This document shows positions 53,479 to 61,321 of a stretch of DNA of 64,000 nt, piece after piece. The notes below the pieces were generated by a model. The model worked only from the letters and a program-made list of their open reading frames with translations. It ran no database searches and was not told the DNA's origin. Every line of letters begins with the position of its first letter. Position 1 is the stretch's first letter. Source of the DNA: Halorientalis persicus. GTDB taxonomy: Archaea > Halobacteriota > Halobacteria > Halobacteriales > Haloarculaceae. The stretch spans positions 62,001 to 126,000 of the forward strand of contig NZ_FOCX01000011.1 in the NCBI RefSeq assembly GCF_900110215.1, read 5' to 3'. A program made the position numbers and the translations under genes.

Positions 53479-53727
53479 TTACCACTCTTTGCAGTCGGGA
53501 CAGACCAGGTCGTCACCGTCCCGCCAGCGGCGCGCAACCGAGTCGTCACAGACCGCACAAACTGCGCCGTCCCCGCTCCAGGCGTACGTCGAGACCGCCG
53601 GGTCGACCGCGTCGGTCGCGGGTTCGTCGGCGGGGTCGGTATCGTCGTCGCCCGCCCCTGCCCCGTCGCTGTCGGCGTCCGCGTCGTCGCTCGCGTCCGT
53701 GAACTCGTCGAGCGAAGCGTCGTCCAT
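53479..53727 (-). CDS. Small acidic zinc-ribbon protein (DUF7573-like)
   Basis: 82 residues. An Asp/Ala-rich N-terminus of ~45 residues is followed by 'STYAWSGDGAVCAVCDDSVARRWRDGDDLVCPDCKEW' with two C-x-x-C pairs, a zinc ribbon. I recall such proteins as haloarchaeal DUF7573, with moderate certainty. Function unknown. It lies 185 bp from the MoxR gene on the same strand; the gap has no other gene. Confidence 0.65.
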   Translation of the reverse strand: MDDASLDEFTDASDDADADSDGAGAGDDDTDPADEPATDAVDPAVSTYAWSGDGAVCAVCDDSVARRWRDGDDLVCPDCKEW

Positions 53728-53806
53728 GGGAGTGCCTGTGGCTCCGGTCGTCTTAGACCTTCGCCAAACCACGACACACAAGTACCAGCGCCCCAATCTC
53801 TCGGGT

Positions 53807-54022
53807 ATGGCAGGACTCGTCGATATCGTCACTAGCATCCCGGAACTCGTCCGGAGCATCAGCGAGATCGCCCTTTCGGACCCGCTCAGCGCCGTCCTGA
53901 TCACCGTCGGTGGCCTCCTGATCGCCGGGACGGTCGGCCTGACGGCCTACCTCGTCCTCGGCGTGCTGGTCTCGGCGGTGATCCCGGACCTCAGCGGAGG
54001 ACAGCCCCCGCAAGCTCGATAG
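53807..54022 (+). CDS. Small membrane protein
   Basis: 71 residues with a long hydrophobic stretch (about residues 27-60) that could form two helices, an amphipathic start and a Gly/Pro/Gln tail. No family recognised. The ATG follows CTCTCGGGT; ACACACAAGTACC ~30 bp upstream is a weak promoter. It overlaps the 3' end of the convergent F420 oxidoreductase by 32 bp. Confidence 0.5.
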   Translation: MAGLVDIVTSIPELVRSISEIALSDPLSAVLITVGGLLIAGTVGLTAYLVLGVLVSAVIPDLSGGQPPQAR

Positions 54023-54959
54023 CCCGCTCCAGATCCGGCCCGAGCGGCGCACCGACGACGAAACTGTCCGCGTACTCCATCACCGCCTCGATCTCTTCCT
54101 CGACCTGTGTCTGTGTCCCGGCGATACAGAACGCGTCGATCATCGCCTCGGTCACGAGCCCGAAGGCCTCGCTGAACGACCCGGCCTCGATGGCCGCCCC
54201 GATCTCCTCGGCCCGCTCGTGGTCGAGGTCGTGGCGGTCCAGCACGGGCGGGGCCGCGCCGCCAGCGATGAACGCCACGGGTGGCCGTGCGGCCTCCCGG
54301 GCGGCCGCTTCTTCCTCGGCGACGCTGACGCTCGCGTAGGCCGCGAAGTCGAACGATCCTCGCTGTTCGGGTCGCTCTTCGAGCCCCTTCTCGACCTGTT
54401 CGGCCGCCCACGCCATGTCACGGGGGTGTGAGCCGTTGTAGAGGACGCCGTCGGCGTGTTTCGCGCTCATCCGGATCATGTGGGGGCCCTGTGCGCCGAC
54501 GTAGACTGGGATCTCGCCCTCGACCGGGTATTCGAGATCGGCGTCGGCCGCCTGGAAGGTCCCGTCCGCGTCGACGGACTCGCCAGCCCACAGGTCCTGT
54601 GCGACCTTGAACGTCTCCAGCACTCTGCGGAGCGGGCTGTCGCGCTCGACGCCCAGCGCCGACAGGGTCGAGCGGTCGCCGGGGCCGACGCCGAAGACGG
54701 CCCGGCCGTCGCTGACCTCTTGGATCGTCGCGACCCGGGAGGCCAGCGCGACGGGGTGTGTGTCGTAGGGGTTGGCCGCCGCCGGGCCCAGCGCCACCTC
54801 GTCGGTGGCCGCCGCGATCCGGTCCAGGGCGACGTAGGGATCGCGGTTGAAGTAGTGACAGGACGCCAGGACGGTGTCGAAGCCCGCCTGCTCGGCGGTG
54901 ACTGCCAGTTCGGTAACCTCTTCGATCGGATGCTCGGGGGTGAGTTCGATAGCCTTCAT
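53991..54959 (-). CDS. F420-dependent LLM-class oxidoreductase (Mer-like)
   Basis: 322 residues of a luciferase-like TIM barrel: 'AIELTPEHPIEEVTELAVTAEQAGFDTVL', 'VALGPAAANPYDTHPVALASRVATIQEVSDGRAVFGVGPGD' and 'IPVYVGAQGPHMIRMSAKHADGVLY'. These are the F420 and substrate walls of the Mer group (methylenetetrahydromethanopterin reductase). I recall the haloarchaeal members as the NP1902A family. Haloarchaea lack methanogenesis, so the substrate is open. Its ATG overlaps the stop of the F420 ligase gene. Confidence 0.85.
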   Translation of the reverse strand: MKAIELTPEHPIEEVTELAVTAEQAGFDTVLASCHYFNRDPYVALDRIAAATDEVALGPAAANPYDTHPVALASRVATIQEVSDGRAVFGVGPGDRSTLSALGVERDSPLRRVLETFKVAQDLWAGESVDADGTFQAADADLEYPVEGEIPVYVGAQGPHMIRMSAKHADGVLYNGSHPRDMAWAAEQVEKGLEERPEQRGSFDFAAYASVSVAEEEAAAREAARPPVAFIAGGAAPPVLDRHDLDHERAEEIGAAIEAGSFSEAFGLVTEAMIDAFCIAGTQTQVEEEIEAVMEYADSFVVGAPLGPDLERAIELAGAVLR

Positions 54960-55708
54960 GAGTCGTATTCCCACGCTTCCAGTGCCTGGCGGACGAGGTC
55001 GTCCGCCCGGTCCCGGAACAGTTCGTCGCTACCGTCGTGGTCGCCGAACTGCCAGTCGCGGACGACGGTCACCGGCGTGCCGCCGCCGCCCTCGCCGGCG
55101 ACCAGGTTGCTCGCCGCCGCCAGTTCGTCGACCACCGATTGGACTGTCACGTCGAGTTCGCGGCCGTCGCGGTCGAGTTCGCCCCGCCAGTCGCGGCTGG
55201 CGGGCATCCCGGCCCAGCCGAGTGCGACGCCACGCTGGCCGTGCCGGAAGGGCCGGCCCGAGGTATCCGAGACGATCACCGGCCGGTCCAGCGCCTCGGA
55301 CAGGGCCTGTGCGCTCGCCCCCGGGTCCTCGGGCAACAGCAGGAGATCCGCGTCGGCCACGTTCGAGCGGTCGATGCCCGCGTTGACCGTCACGTGCCCG
55401 AAACGAGTCTTCGTGAGCAGGAACGGTGCCGACAGCAAGAGCGACGCGCTCTCTTCGAGCACCGCCTGTGCGAACCGCGGATCCTTCGCCTCGCCGGTCA
55501 GGTCCGCCAGGCGCTCGGCGATCTCTCGGGCGCGTGCACTCGGTTCGAAATCCGAGCGGTCGGCCGTCCGTCCCTCCGCTTTCGAGACGACGGTACTGGC
55601 GACCACCACCACGTCGTCGGGCCGGAGCCGGACGCGACGCTCGATCAACTCGGCCAGGTCGTCGTCCGGCCGAACCTCCGGCAGTCCCGGGACCGCGAAC
55701 ACCTCCAT
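54956..55708 (-). CDS. cofE: Coenzyme F420-0:L-glutamate ligase
   Basis: 250 residues of the CofE fold: 'VVVVASTVVSKAEGRTADRSDFEPSARA' (substrate and Mg loop), 'TRFGHVTVNAGIDRSNVADADLLLLPEDP' (catalytic Asn/Asp region) and 'IVSDTSGRPFRHGQRGVALGWAGM'. It adds glutamate residues to F420-0 using GTP. It precedes an F420-dependent enzyme with an ATGA overlap, which links cofactor maturation and use. I chose the ATG of MEVFAVPGL. Confidence 0.9.
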   Translation of the reverse strand: MEVFAVPGLPEVRPDDDLAELIERRVRLRPDDVVVVASTVVSKAEGRTADRSDFEPSARAREIAERLADLTGEAKDPRFAQAVLEESASLLLSAPFLLTKTRFGHVTVNAGIDRSNVADADLLLLPEDPGASAQALSEALDRPVIVSDTSGRPFRHGQRGVALGWAGMPASRDWRGELDRDGRELDVTVQSVVDELAAASNLVAGEGGGGTPVTVVRDWQFGDHDGSDELFRDRADDLVRQALEAWEYDS

Positions 55709-55813
55709 ACCCCCACTGTGGGGTGGCCGACAAAAAGGGACGCGCCACTGGCAAGGTCGGCCACCATCGCGGACGCACTCCCAGTTCGTCACCCGCGCCA
55801 CCGACGCCACCCG

Positions 55814-55950
55814 CACTTAAACTGCCGGCCCTTTCCGGAAGAACTACCGGATACCGGACATACCTCGATATTCGGCTATTTTTAAATACTCACTTAAACT
55901 ACCGGCTATCTACGCGGGGGGATATATCAGATATAGACGAATAATTAAAG
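55814..55950. promoter_or_regulatory. AT-rich control region with three AACTRCCGG repeats
   Basis: AACTGCCGG (55819-55827), AACTACCGG (55842-55850) and AACTACCGG (55897-55905) are all on the plus strand; two of them extend to CACTTAAACTRCCGGC (55814-55829 and 55891-55906). A TATA candidate TATTTTTAAATAC (about 55878-55890) and further AT-rich GGATATATCAGATATAG (55920-55936) precede the membrane gene at 55987. These are candidate operator sites. Confidence 0.5.
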
Positions 55951-55986
55951 TGCCGTGGCGTGGAAGAAACGACTGGGGTGACCGAT

Positions 55987-56364
55987 ATGGCGACTACGAC
56001 CCGGACCCGGCGACGGCTGCCGAGGGTGGACCTGACGGTGTTCGTGCCGACAGTGGTACTCATCGCCGCGGAGGTGTGGTTCCTGGCGACGCAGGCGCGG
56101 TCGGTACTCCTCCCGCTCATCTGGATGGCACCGATGAACCTGCTCCTGCTGGCCTACGCCGTCGAGGAGTCGATCGCGCTCTCGATGGTGGCGATGCTGT
56201 TGTTCTTCGCGCGGTTCGTCTACCTGCCGGTCCTGCTGTTTGCCCCCATGGGTAACTTCCTGCTGTTCTACGCGCTGTTCATGGCACCGGTCGACGTGCT
56301 CATCGTCGGCTACATGACCAGCGCCGCCGGGAAACGGGTCACTGGATCGTCGTCGGCCACCTGA
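55987..56364 (+). CDS. Small polytopic membrane protein, unrecognised
   Basis: 125 residues with three or four spans (about residues 17-35, 42-60, 63-81, 88-107). The start used is ATG (MATTTRTRRR); a GTG at 55960 would add nine residues. No family known to me. The upstream AT-rich region is unusually long and repeat-bearing, so expression may be regulated. Confidence 0.55.
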   Translation: MATTTRTRRRLPRVDLTVFVPTVVLIAAEVWFLATQARSVLLPLIWMAPMNLLLLAYAVEESIALSMVAMLLFFARFVYLPVLLFAPMGNFLLFYALFMAPVDVLIVGYMTSAAGKRVTGSSSAT

Positions 56365-56569
56365 CCACTCCCATCCCCCAACGCTCCCATAGAACGCTCC
56401 CCCCAACACCACGGGACCGTCTCCACACGGAACGCACTCCCGAACCGATGCTCCCTCACGGAACGCTCTCCCCACACGCGTTCCGGTCTCTCACTCTCGA
56501 ACCGACCGCTCCGGAGCGACGCAGACGTGTCGAGAACCAGCCACCGCAACCGGCATCGGCCAGTGACGT
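56365..56569. other. 205-bp convergent intergenic region with short repeats
   Basis: No gene is seen. CACGGAACGC occurs at 56426-56435 and 56457-56466, both followed by CTCC-type runs, and AGAACGCTCC at 56391-56400 is a third, weaker copy. The region separates the 3' ends of two genes. Confidence 0.35.
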
Positions 56570-58210
56570 TCAGTCCCGTTCCGCCGAGTCCGACTCCCCG
56601 AGCGCCTGCGTCGTCACGTCCTCGGGCATCTCCGGGCGGTCCGGCGCGTCCCGTGACTCGGGCGTCTCGGGCGTCTCGTAGACGCCGGCGGCCGTCTCGA
56701 CGACGACTTCGATGGGCAGGACTTCCCGGCAGAAGTCGACGCCGAAGGGCGTCAGGTGGATGCTCCGGCGGATCAGCTTTGCGCGTTTGGCCGCCTCGAT
56801 GGCCTCCTGGACGTCGGGCTGGGCCTGCAGGATCTGGTACTCGTTCAGGTCCTCGACCGGCTCGTCGGAGAACCAGATCAGACCCAGTCGCTTGAGGTTG
56901 TTCAGGTAGGCGTGAACCCGGTCGAGGTGTTGACAGCCCGCCTCGTTGCCGATCATCGTCAGCCCGGCCGCCACGAGCTCGGAGTTGATCGGCACCCAGC
57001 CCACGTCGCGCACGTCCATCGAGGGCTGGCGACCCTCGGTGGCAAGCAGGCGGAGGATGCGCACTTCGTCGGGTGCCACCTGATCGAGGATCGACGCGTA
57101 CGCGGGGTGGACTTCCTCGACGTAATCCACGTCGGCGGACGCCTCCATCAGGCGCGCGCCGCGCCGTCGCAGTCGGTCCCGGTCGGCTGGGAGCGAGGAT
57201 GTCGGACGGTCGACCTCCGGCTCGTCGTTGTCCGCGGGCGTCTCGACGCCGAGCCGATCCAGTTCGTCGAGCGTGATCGACCGCACCTCCTCGACCATGT
57301 CGACCATCGACTCCGACGTGGCCGCGGCCCGCACCAGCCGCGGGCCGGTCCGTACCCCCGACCGGACGGAGTAGCCCGTCGACCGCTGGAGGGCGGCCGC
57401 CCCGATCCGGGCGACCCGGAACGAGTCGTCGAGGTCGCTCGGCGTCGACAGCGACGGGTGATCGCCCTCGTCGAGATCCGGCGGCGAGAACTTGTCTTCC
57501 TCGATCTCGTCCGGGTTCAGCAGGTGTGACATCACCCTGTCGACGGACGAGAGTGTGTCCCCCGAGTCCGTCGCCGGGTCCGCCATGTCGGCGACGGCCT
57601 CGTCGAGCGAGCCGACCAGTTCGTCGGTATCGACCGACGGGTCCAGCAGGCTCGTGACCGTCGAGTCTAGCGTCGAGAACACCTCTTCGGAGTCCCCCGA
57701 GGGATCTGTCAGCGTCGCGAGGGCGGCGTCGAACATCGTAAAGGCCTCCTCGATGCCCTCCTCGGCGACGGTCGGATCGGTCATCGCAGACTCGATCACC
57801 GAGAGCACGCCGTCGGTCCGGGTCGCCGAGGACCCCGTCGGGTCGACGATGGCCGTACTCAGCACCGACAGCGCCTCCTCGGTGGCGTCGGGATCGACCG
57901 GATCGATGATCGTCGACTCCAGTACCGAGAGGAGTCGCTCGGTCTCGCCGGGGGAAAGCGGCGTCGGTGTGACGATCGACGCCTCCAGCACGTCGAGCAA
58001 CTGATCGACCTGGTCCTGTCCGAGGTCGCGCTCGGTCGTGGCCACGTCGAGGACGTCGAACAGCTGGACGACCGACGACGGATCGAGGGCGTCGGTGGTG
58101 TCCGCAGTCCCCTCTGTTTCGCGTGCGATCTCCGACACCCAGTCGTCGCTGTTCCCCCCTTCTGGCTCGGAATCGCCCGGTCTCCGTTCGCTGTCGTTGA
58201 ACTCGCTCAT
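56570..58210 (-). CDS. Abi-alpha (DUF4393) family protein with N-terminal repeat array
   Basis: 546 residues. Residues ~48-236 form about seven or eight imperfect units of 25-30 residues with consensus 'LSVLES-I-DP', for example 'LLDVLEASIV', 'LLSVLESTII', 'ALSVLSTAIV', 'VLSVIESAMT'. A central segment follows, then the C-terminal domain (~400-520) with 'VAPDEVRILRLLATEGRQPSMDVRDVG', 'YLNNLKRLGLIWFSDE' and 'HLTPFGVDFCREVLPIE', which I identify as DUF4393/Abi-alpha. Bacterial relatives occur in abortive-infection contexts, so defence is a possibility. The start overlaps the stop of the DUF445 gene (ATGA). Confidence 0.65.
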   Translation of the reverse strand: MSEFNDSERRPGDSEPEGGNSDDWVSEIARETEGTADTTDALDPSSVVQLFDVLDVATTERDLGQDQVDQLLDVLEASIVTPTPLSPGETERLLSVLESTIIDPVDPDATEEALSVLSTAIVDPTGSSATRTDGVLSVIESAMTDPTVAEEGIEEAFTMFDAALATLTDPSGDSEEVFSTLDSTVTSLLDPSVDTDELVGSLDEAVADMADPATDSGDTLSSVDRVMSHLLNPDEIEEDKFSPPDLDEGDHPSLSTPSDLDDSFRVARIGAAALQRSTGYSVRSGVRTGPRLVRAAATSESMVDMVEEVRSITLDELDRLGVETPADNDEPEVDRPTSSLPADRDRLRRRGARLMEASADVDYVEEVHPAYASILDQVAPDEVRILRLLATEGRQPSMDVRDVGWVPINSELVAAGLTMIGNEAGCQHLDRVHAYLNNLKRLGLIWFSDEPVEDLNEYQILQAQPDVQEAIEAAKRAKLIRRSIHLTPFGVDFCREVLPIEVVVETAAGVYETPETPESRDAPDRPEMPEDVTTQALGESDSAERD

Positions 58211-59523
58211 ATTGGCACCGTGGTTACCACCAGTAGCTGGATCCACCCGGCAACGAACCCGAGAGCCGCTCCGATACCGATGAGCAGCCACTCATCTTCT
58301 TTGAAAGCAGAACGTAGCGTCATGGTAAAGTCTTGCGGGGGGAGTTCCTGCATCCGGCTCGCGATCAGTTCCTTGACCGGAATAGACCGCTCGCGGTTGA
58401 ACTCGGTGTCCTGTAACGGCTCCAGCGCGTACTCGACGCCCTCGGTCGCCAGCGCGTCGCGAATCTCCTCGTAGCGCCGATCACCCGTCGCGACGCGGAT
58501 GACCGGTGCGGCCATCCCCAGTGCCTCGTCCAGCGAGGGCCGGATCGCGTCTTCGATCATCCGTCGAGTCCGGTCGGACCGTTTCCCGTACAGCAGGTTC
58601 TGGGCGACGTTTTCGACGGTGATGATCTCCTCGGCGACGATCTCGCCGTACCGTTCGGCCACCTCCTCCTGACGCTGGATGAACAGGCCCTGGAGCGTGA
58701 ACGGGCCGATCTCGACGGGCTCCTGTGGGTTGAAGATCGCCTTGATCGCGATGTAGTTGGTGAAATAGCCCACGAGAACGCCCGACACCGGCAGGACCCA
58801 CCACGCCCGATCGAAAAACAGGAACAGCGGGATCGAGAACACGCCAAGTAGCGTCCCGAAATAAAACCCGGAGTTGACGAGAAACGACAGTTCCTCATCG
58901 CCGACCTCCAGAAACATCCGATTGAGCAACTCGGGATGGTTGTCGAGGTAGTCGATGACCATCAGCTTGAGGCTCAACACCTCGTCGATGTTCTCGGCCG
59001 TCGACTGCATGATCCGGTCGGCCACTTCCGGGAGCTGCTGTTCGATCCGTGCGTGGACGAACTGCCGTGCGCCGTCGGGAACGGAGTTCCAGACGACCGG
59101 CTGTTCCCGGCCCAGCAGATCGTCCACGTACGCGTGGAAGTTGTCGCGGGACTGGGCGACCATGTGCTGGGCGATCCGGTCGGGGTCGAGCCGCTCGTAG
59201 AACTCCTGTTGGCTCGCCAGTTTCGCGATCGAGGCGTCGTAGGCGACACTCCCCATCTTCGCCGACCGTGAGGGGATGATCCCCTGCCACCCGACCTTGC
59301 CCTCCATCACGCCGGGGATCTGCTGGATCTTTCTCGGGAGCATCGGGGCCAGTTGCTTCAGGCCCGGCATCTTGAATCCGCGGAACTCGAGCGGGTGAAA
59401 GAGCAGTCTGATCCCGACCCAGTTGGTGACGTATCCGATGATTCCGGTGATCGGCGGGATCAGTACCAGATTCCACTGGAGCGGCGGGAGCGACGCCAGT
59501 ATCCAGTCGAGCGACGGGATCAT
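58207..59523 (-). CDS. DUF445 membrane protein
   Basis: 438 residues with membrane spans near both ends and in the middle, and two DUF445 half-motifs: 'ITGIIGYVTNWVGIRLLFHPLEFRG' (about residue 26-50) and 'GVLVGYFTNYIAIKAIFNPQEP' (about residue 245-266). Between them are helical soluble segments ('DRIMQSTAENIDEVLSLKLMVIDYL'). DUF445 proteins are of unknown function. Coupled to the Abi-alpha gene by ATGA, so the two products are probably needed together at the membrane. Confidence 0.85.
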   Translation of the reverse strand: MIPSLDWILASLPPLQWNLVLIPPITGIIGYVTNWVGIRLLFHPLEFRGFKMPGLKQLAPMLPRKIQQIPGVMEGKVGWQGIIPSRSAKMGSVAYDASIAKLASQQEFYERLDPDRIAQHMVAQSRDNFHAYVDDLLGREQPVVWNSVPDGARQFVHARIEQQLPEVADRIMQSTAENIDEVLSLKLMVIDYLDNHPELLNRMFLEVGDEELSFLVNSGFYFGTLLGVFSIPLFLFFDRAWWVLPVSGVLVGYFTNYIAIKAIFNPQEPVEIGPFTLQGLFIQRQEEVAERYGEIVAEEIITVENVAQNLLYGKRSDRTRRMIEDAIRPSLDEALGMAAPVIRVATGDRRYEEIRDALATEGVEYALEPLQDTEFNRERSIPVKELIASRMQELPPQDFTMTLRSAFKEDEWLLIGIGAALGFVAGWIQLLVVTTVPI

Positions 59524-59729
59524 CGCGCGTCACCCGCCACGCTCTCGGGTCGATCGGCCGTCCCGCCGACGCCCCCACCGAACGATACACTCCCGACTCC
59601 CGCGGCGTGTGTGGCTCCCCCACATCCGTCTCGTGCCAGCATCATCTCTGTGGACGTATGTGAAACCCCTGGTCCGCACTCCCCCCTCGAGTTCGGAAAC
59701 GATGCGGCGCGGTGCCGCGTGGTCGCCGA

Positions 59730-60401
59730 TCAGGCTTCGGCGGTGTCGTCGTCGTCCTCGGCGCTGACCTCGTCGGGCAGTTCCTCGAACTGCTCCTGGA
59801 GGTCGTCGACCTGCTCACGGTAGCGGTCGATCTGGTCGCCCAGCGCTTCCTCGAACTCCTCGGCCTGTTCCTCGAAGCGGCCGCCGAGGTCCTCGGCCTG
59901 CTCGCTGACCTCGTCCTGGAGTTCCTCGAACTGGTCGATCAGTTCGTTGAGGGCGTCGACGGTCTGCTCCTCGACGGTCTCGTTGGCGTCGATCAGGACC
60001 TCGAACTGCTTGTCGATGATCTCGAGGGTCTGGTCGAGCTGTTCCTCGTAGAGGTCGAGCGTGTCCTCGTAGCTCTCGTCGATGCTGTCGAGTGCCTGCT
60101 CGTGCTGGTCGAGCAGCTCCTCGAAGCCTTCGTCGACGGCCTCGCGGATGTCCTCGACCGTCTGCTCGCCCTGTTCGGGCGTCGCCGACTCGACGGTGTC
60201 GAGCAGTTGATCGATGGTGTCCTGGACGAACTTGACGGTGTCCTGCTGGGCCTTCTTCTGGTCGCCGATGGTGCCGTGGAGCGACTCGTTGGCCGCTTTC
60301 GGAACCTTGAGCGTCTGCTCGATGACGTCCTGTCCGGTCTCGATTGTCCGACGCTGCACCTCGAAGATCGTGCCGATCGGTGAGTTGTCGTCTTCGCTCA
60401 T
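59730..60401 (-). CDS. Long coiled-coil protein, possibly phasin-like
   Basis: 223 residues, nearly all predicted coiled coil, very rich in Glu/Gln/Asp with heptad hydrophobics ('LDLYEEQLDQTLEIIDKQFEVLIDANETVEEQTVDALNELIDQ'). The N-terminus 'SPIGTIFEVQRRTIETGQDVIEQTLKVP' resembles the start of haloarchaeal PHA-granule phasins as I remember them, but no pha gene is in the window. A structural or scaffold role is the safest reading. It lies 206 bp upstream of DUF445 on the same strand. Confidence 0.6.
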   Translation of the reverse strand: MSEDDNSPIGTIFEVQRRTIETGQDVIEQTLKVPKAANESLHGTIGDQKKAQQDTVKFVQDTIDQLLDTVESATPEQGEQTVEDIREAVDEGFEELLDQHEQALDSIDESYEDTLDLYEEQLDQTLEIIDKQFEVLIDANETVEEQTVDALNELIDQFEELQDEVSEQAEDLGGRFEEQAEEFEEALGDQIDRYREQVDDLQEQFEELPDEVSAEDDDDTAEA

Positions 60402-60745
60402 TGTGTTACCTCCATCATGTCGCTGGTTGCCACCGGAATGTCGGACTGGTGTCGCCGACGATCTCGTCGCGTGGGCCATCCACCGTCTCTACCCCCACAG
60501 GGTCCCGGGGTGACGACCGATCGCCAGTCGCCCCGGCGTCGGCCGGTCCACGTCGACGCTGACGGTCGCCCCGGGCGAGACGAACACCACTCCGTTCCAC
60601 CGACTGCGTCCAACATTCCCTGTACACGGACACCTACGTTTCTTTCCCCTATTTAGCTGGTGCCATAAATGTGGGTTGCATTAAATACCTTGTCAGGGGA
60701 TCACACGCGGTGTCTGTGGGGGCCTTCTCACGAGGGAAATAAAAC
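60402..60745. other. 344-bp intergenic region, AT-rich in its right half
   Basis: No gene seen. CCTATTTAGCTGGTGCCATAAAT and CATTAAATACC (about 60648-60700) are TATA-like boxes; they are oriented such that a leftward transcript toward the coiled-coil gene would carry a leader of over 200 nt. GAGGGAAATAAAACTC at about 60733 sits at the end of the phosphoesterase gene. Confidence 0.4.
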
Positions 60746-61243
60746 TCACCGCTCACGCTCGTGGACCCTGACGGAGACTGCGCCGTCTTCGACGGTGGCG
60801 GTCAGCATCGTGACCTGTGTCGCCGGCGGTGCGCCGGTCGCGCTCCCGGGGTTGAGCAGTCTGACGCCATCGGTCACCGTGTCGAGGACTCTGTGCGTGT
60901 GGCCGGCGACGCCCACCGTCGGGCCAGCGCCGGCGTGGTCCCGGACCGTCTCGGCGACGCGCTCCTCGTACCCGACTGGACTGCCAGTCCCGTGCGTGAC
61001 GACGAACTCGGCCCCGCCGAGCGTGACGGTTTCGACCGCAGACAGGCCTAGTCCCACGTCCGTGTTCCCCGAGACGGCGGTCAGATCGCTGGCGAGGTCC
61101 TCGACAGTCGCGAGCGCCTCGGCGGAGTCGAAATCACCCGCGTGAACGACGTGGTCCGCCGCCCGCATCCGGTCACGGACCCAGTCGGGGATGCGGTCGA
61201 TCCGGGACGGGACGTGTGTGTCGCTGACGATGGCGACCTCCAT
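60746..61243 (-). CDS. YfcE/MJ0936-type phosphodiesterase
   Basis: 165 residues of a small calcineurin-like phosphoesterase: 'AIVSDTHV', 'HAGDFDS', 'VSGNTDVG', 'VVTHGTG' and 'GVAGHTHR' supply the dinuclear metal ligands in the usual order, then 'LLNPGSATG'. MJ0936-like enzymes hydrolyse phosphodiesters of unknown cellular targets. Start at MEVAIVSD. It is divergent from the NUDIX-eIF2B gene. Confidence 0.9.
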   Translation of the reverse strand: MEVAIVSDTHVPSRIDRIPDWVRDRMRAADHVVHAGDFDSAEALATVEDLASDLTAVSGNTDVGLGLSAVETVTLGGAEFVVTHGTGSPVGYEERVAETVRDHAGAGPTVGVAGHTHRVLDTVTDGVRLLNPGSATGAPPATQVTMLTATVEDGAVSVRVHERER

Positions 61244-61321
61244 ACCGGCGACTCTGGCCGGCACCGACAAAAACCGTCGCGTCGGCCGCGGGTTTTTGCC
61301 CGTGCCGACCCCACTGCCACC

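Noticed and set aside
57073-58004. Ser/Val-rich plus-strand frames opposite the Abi-alpha repeats
   Set aside because: Low complexity is the complement of the Asp/Leu/Glu repeat codons; no independent coding signal.
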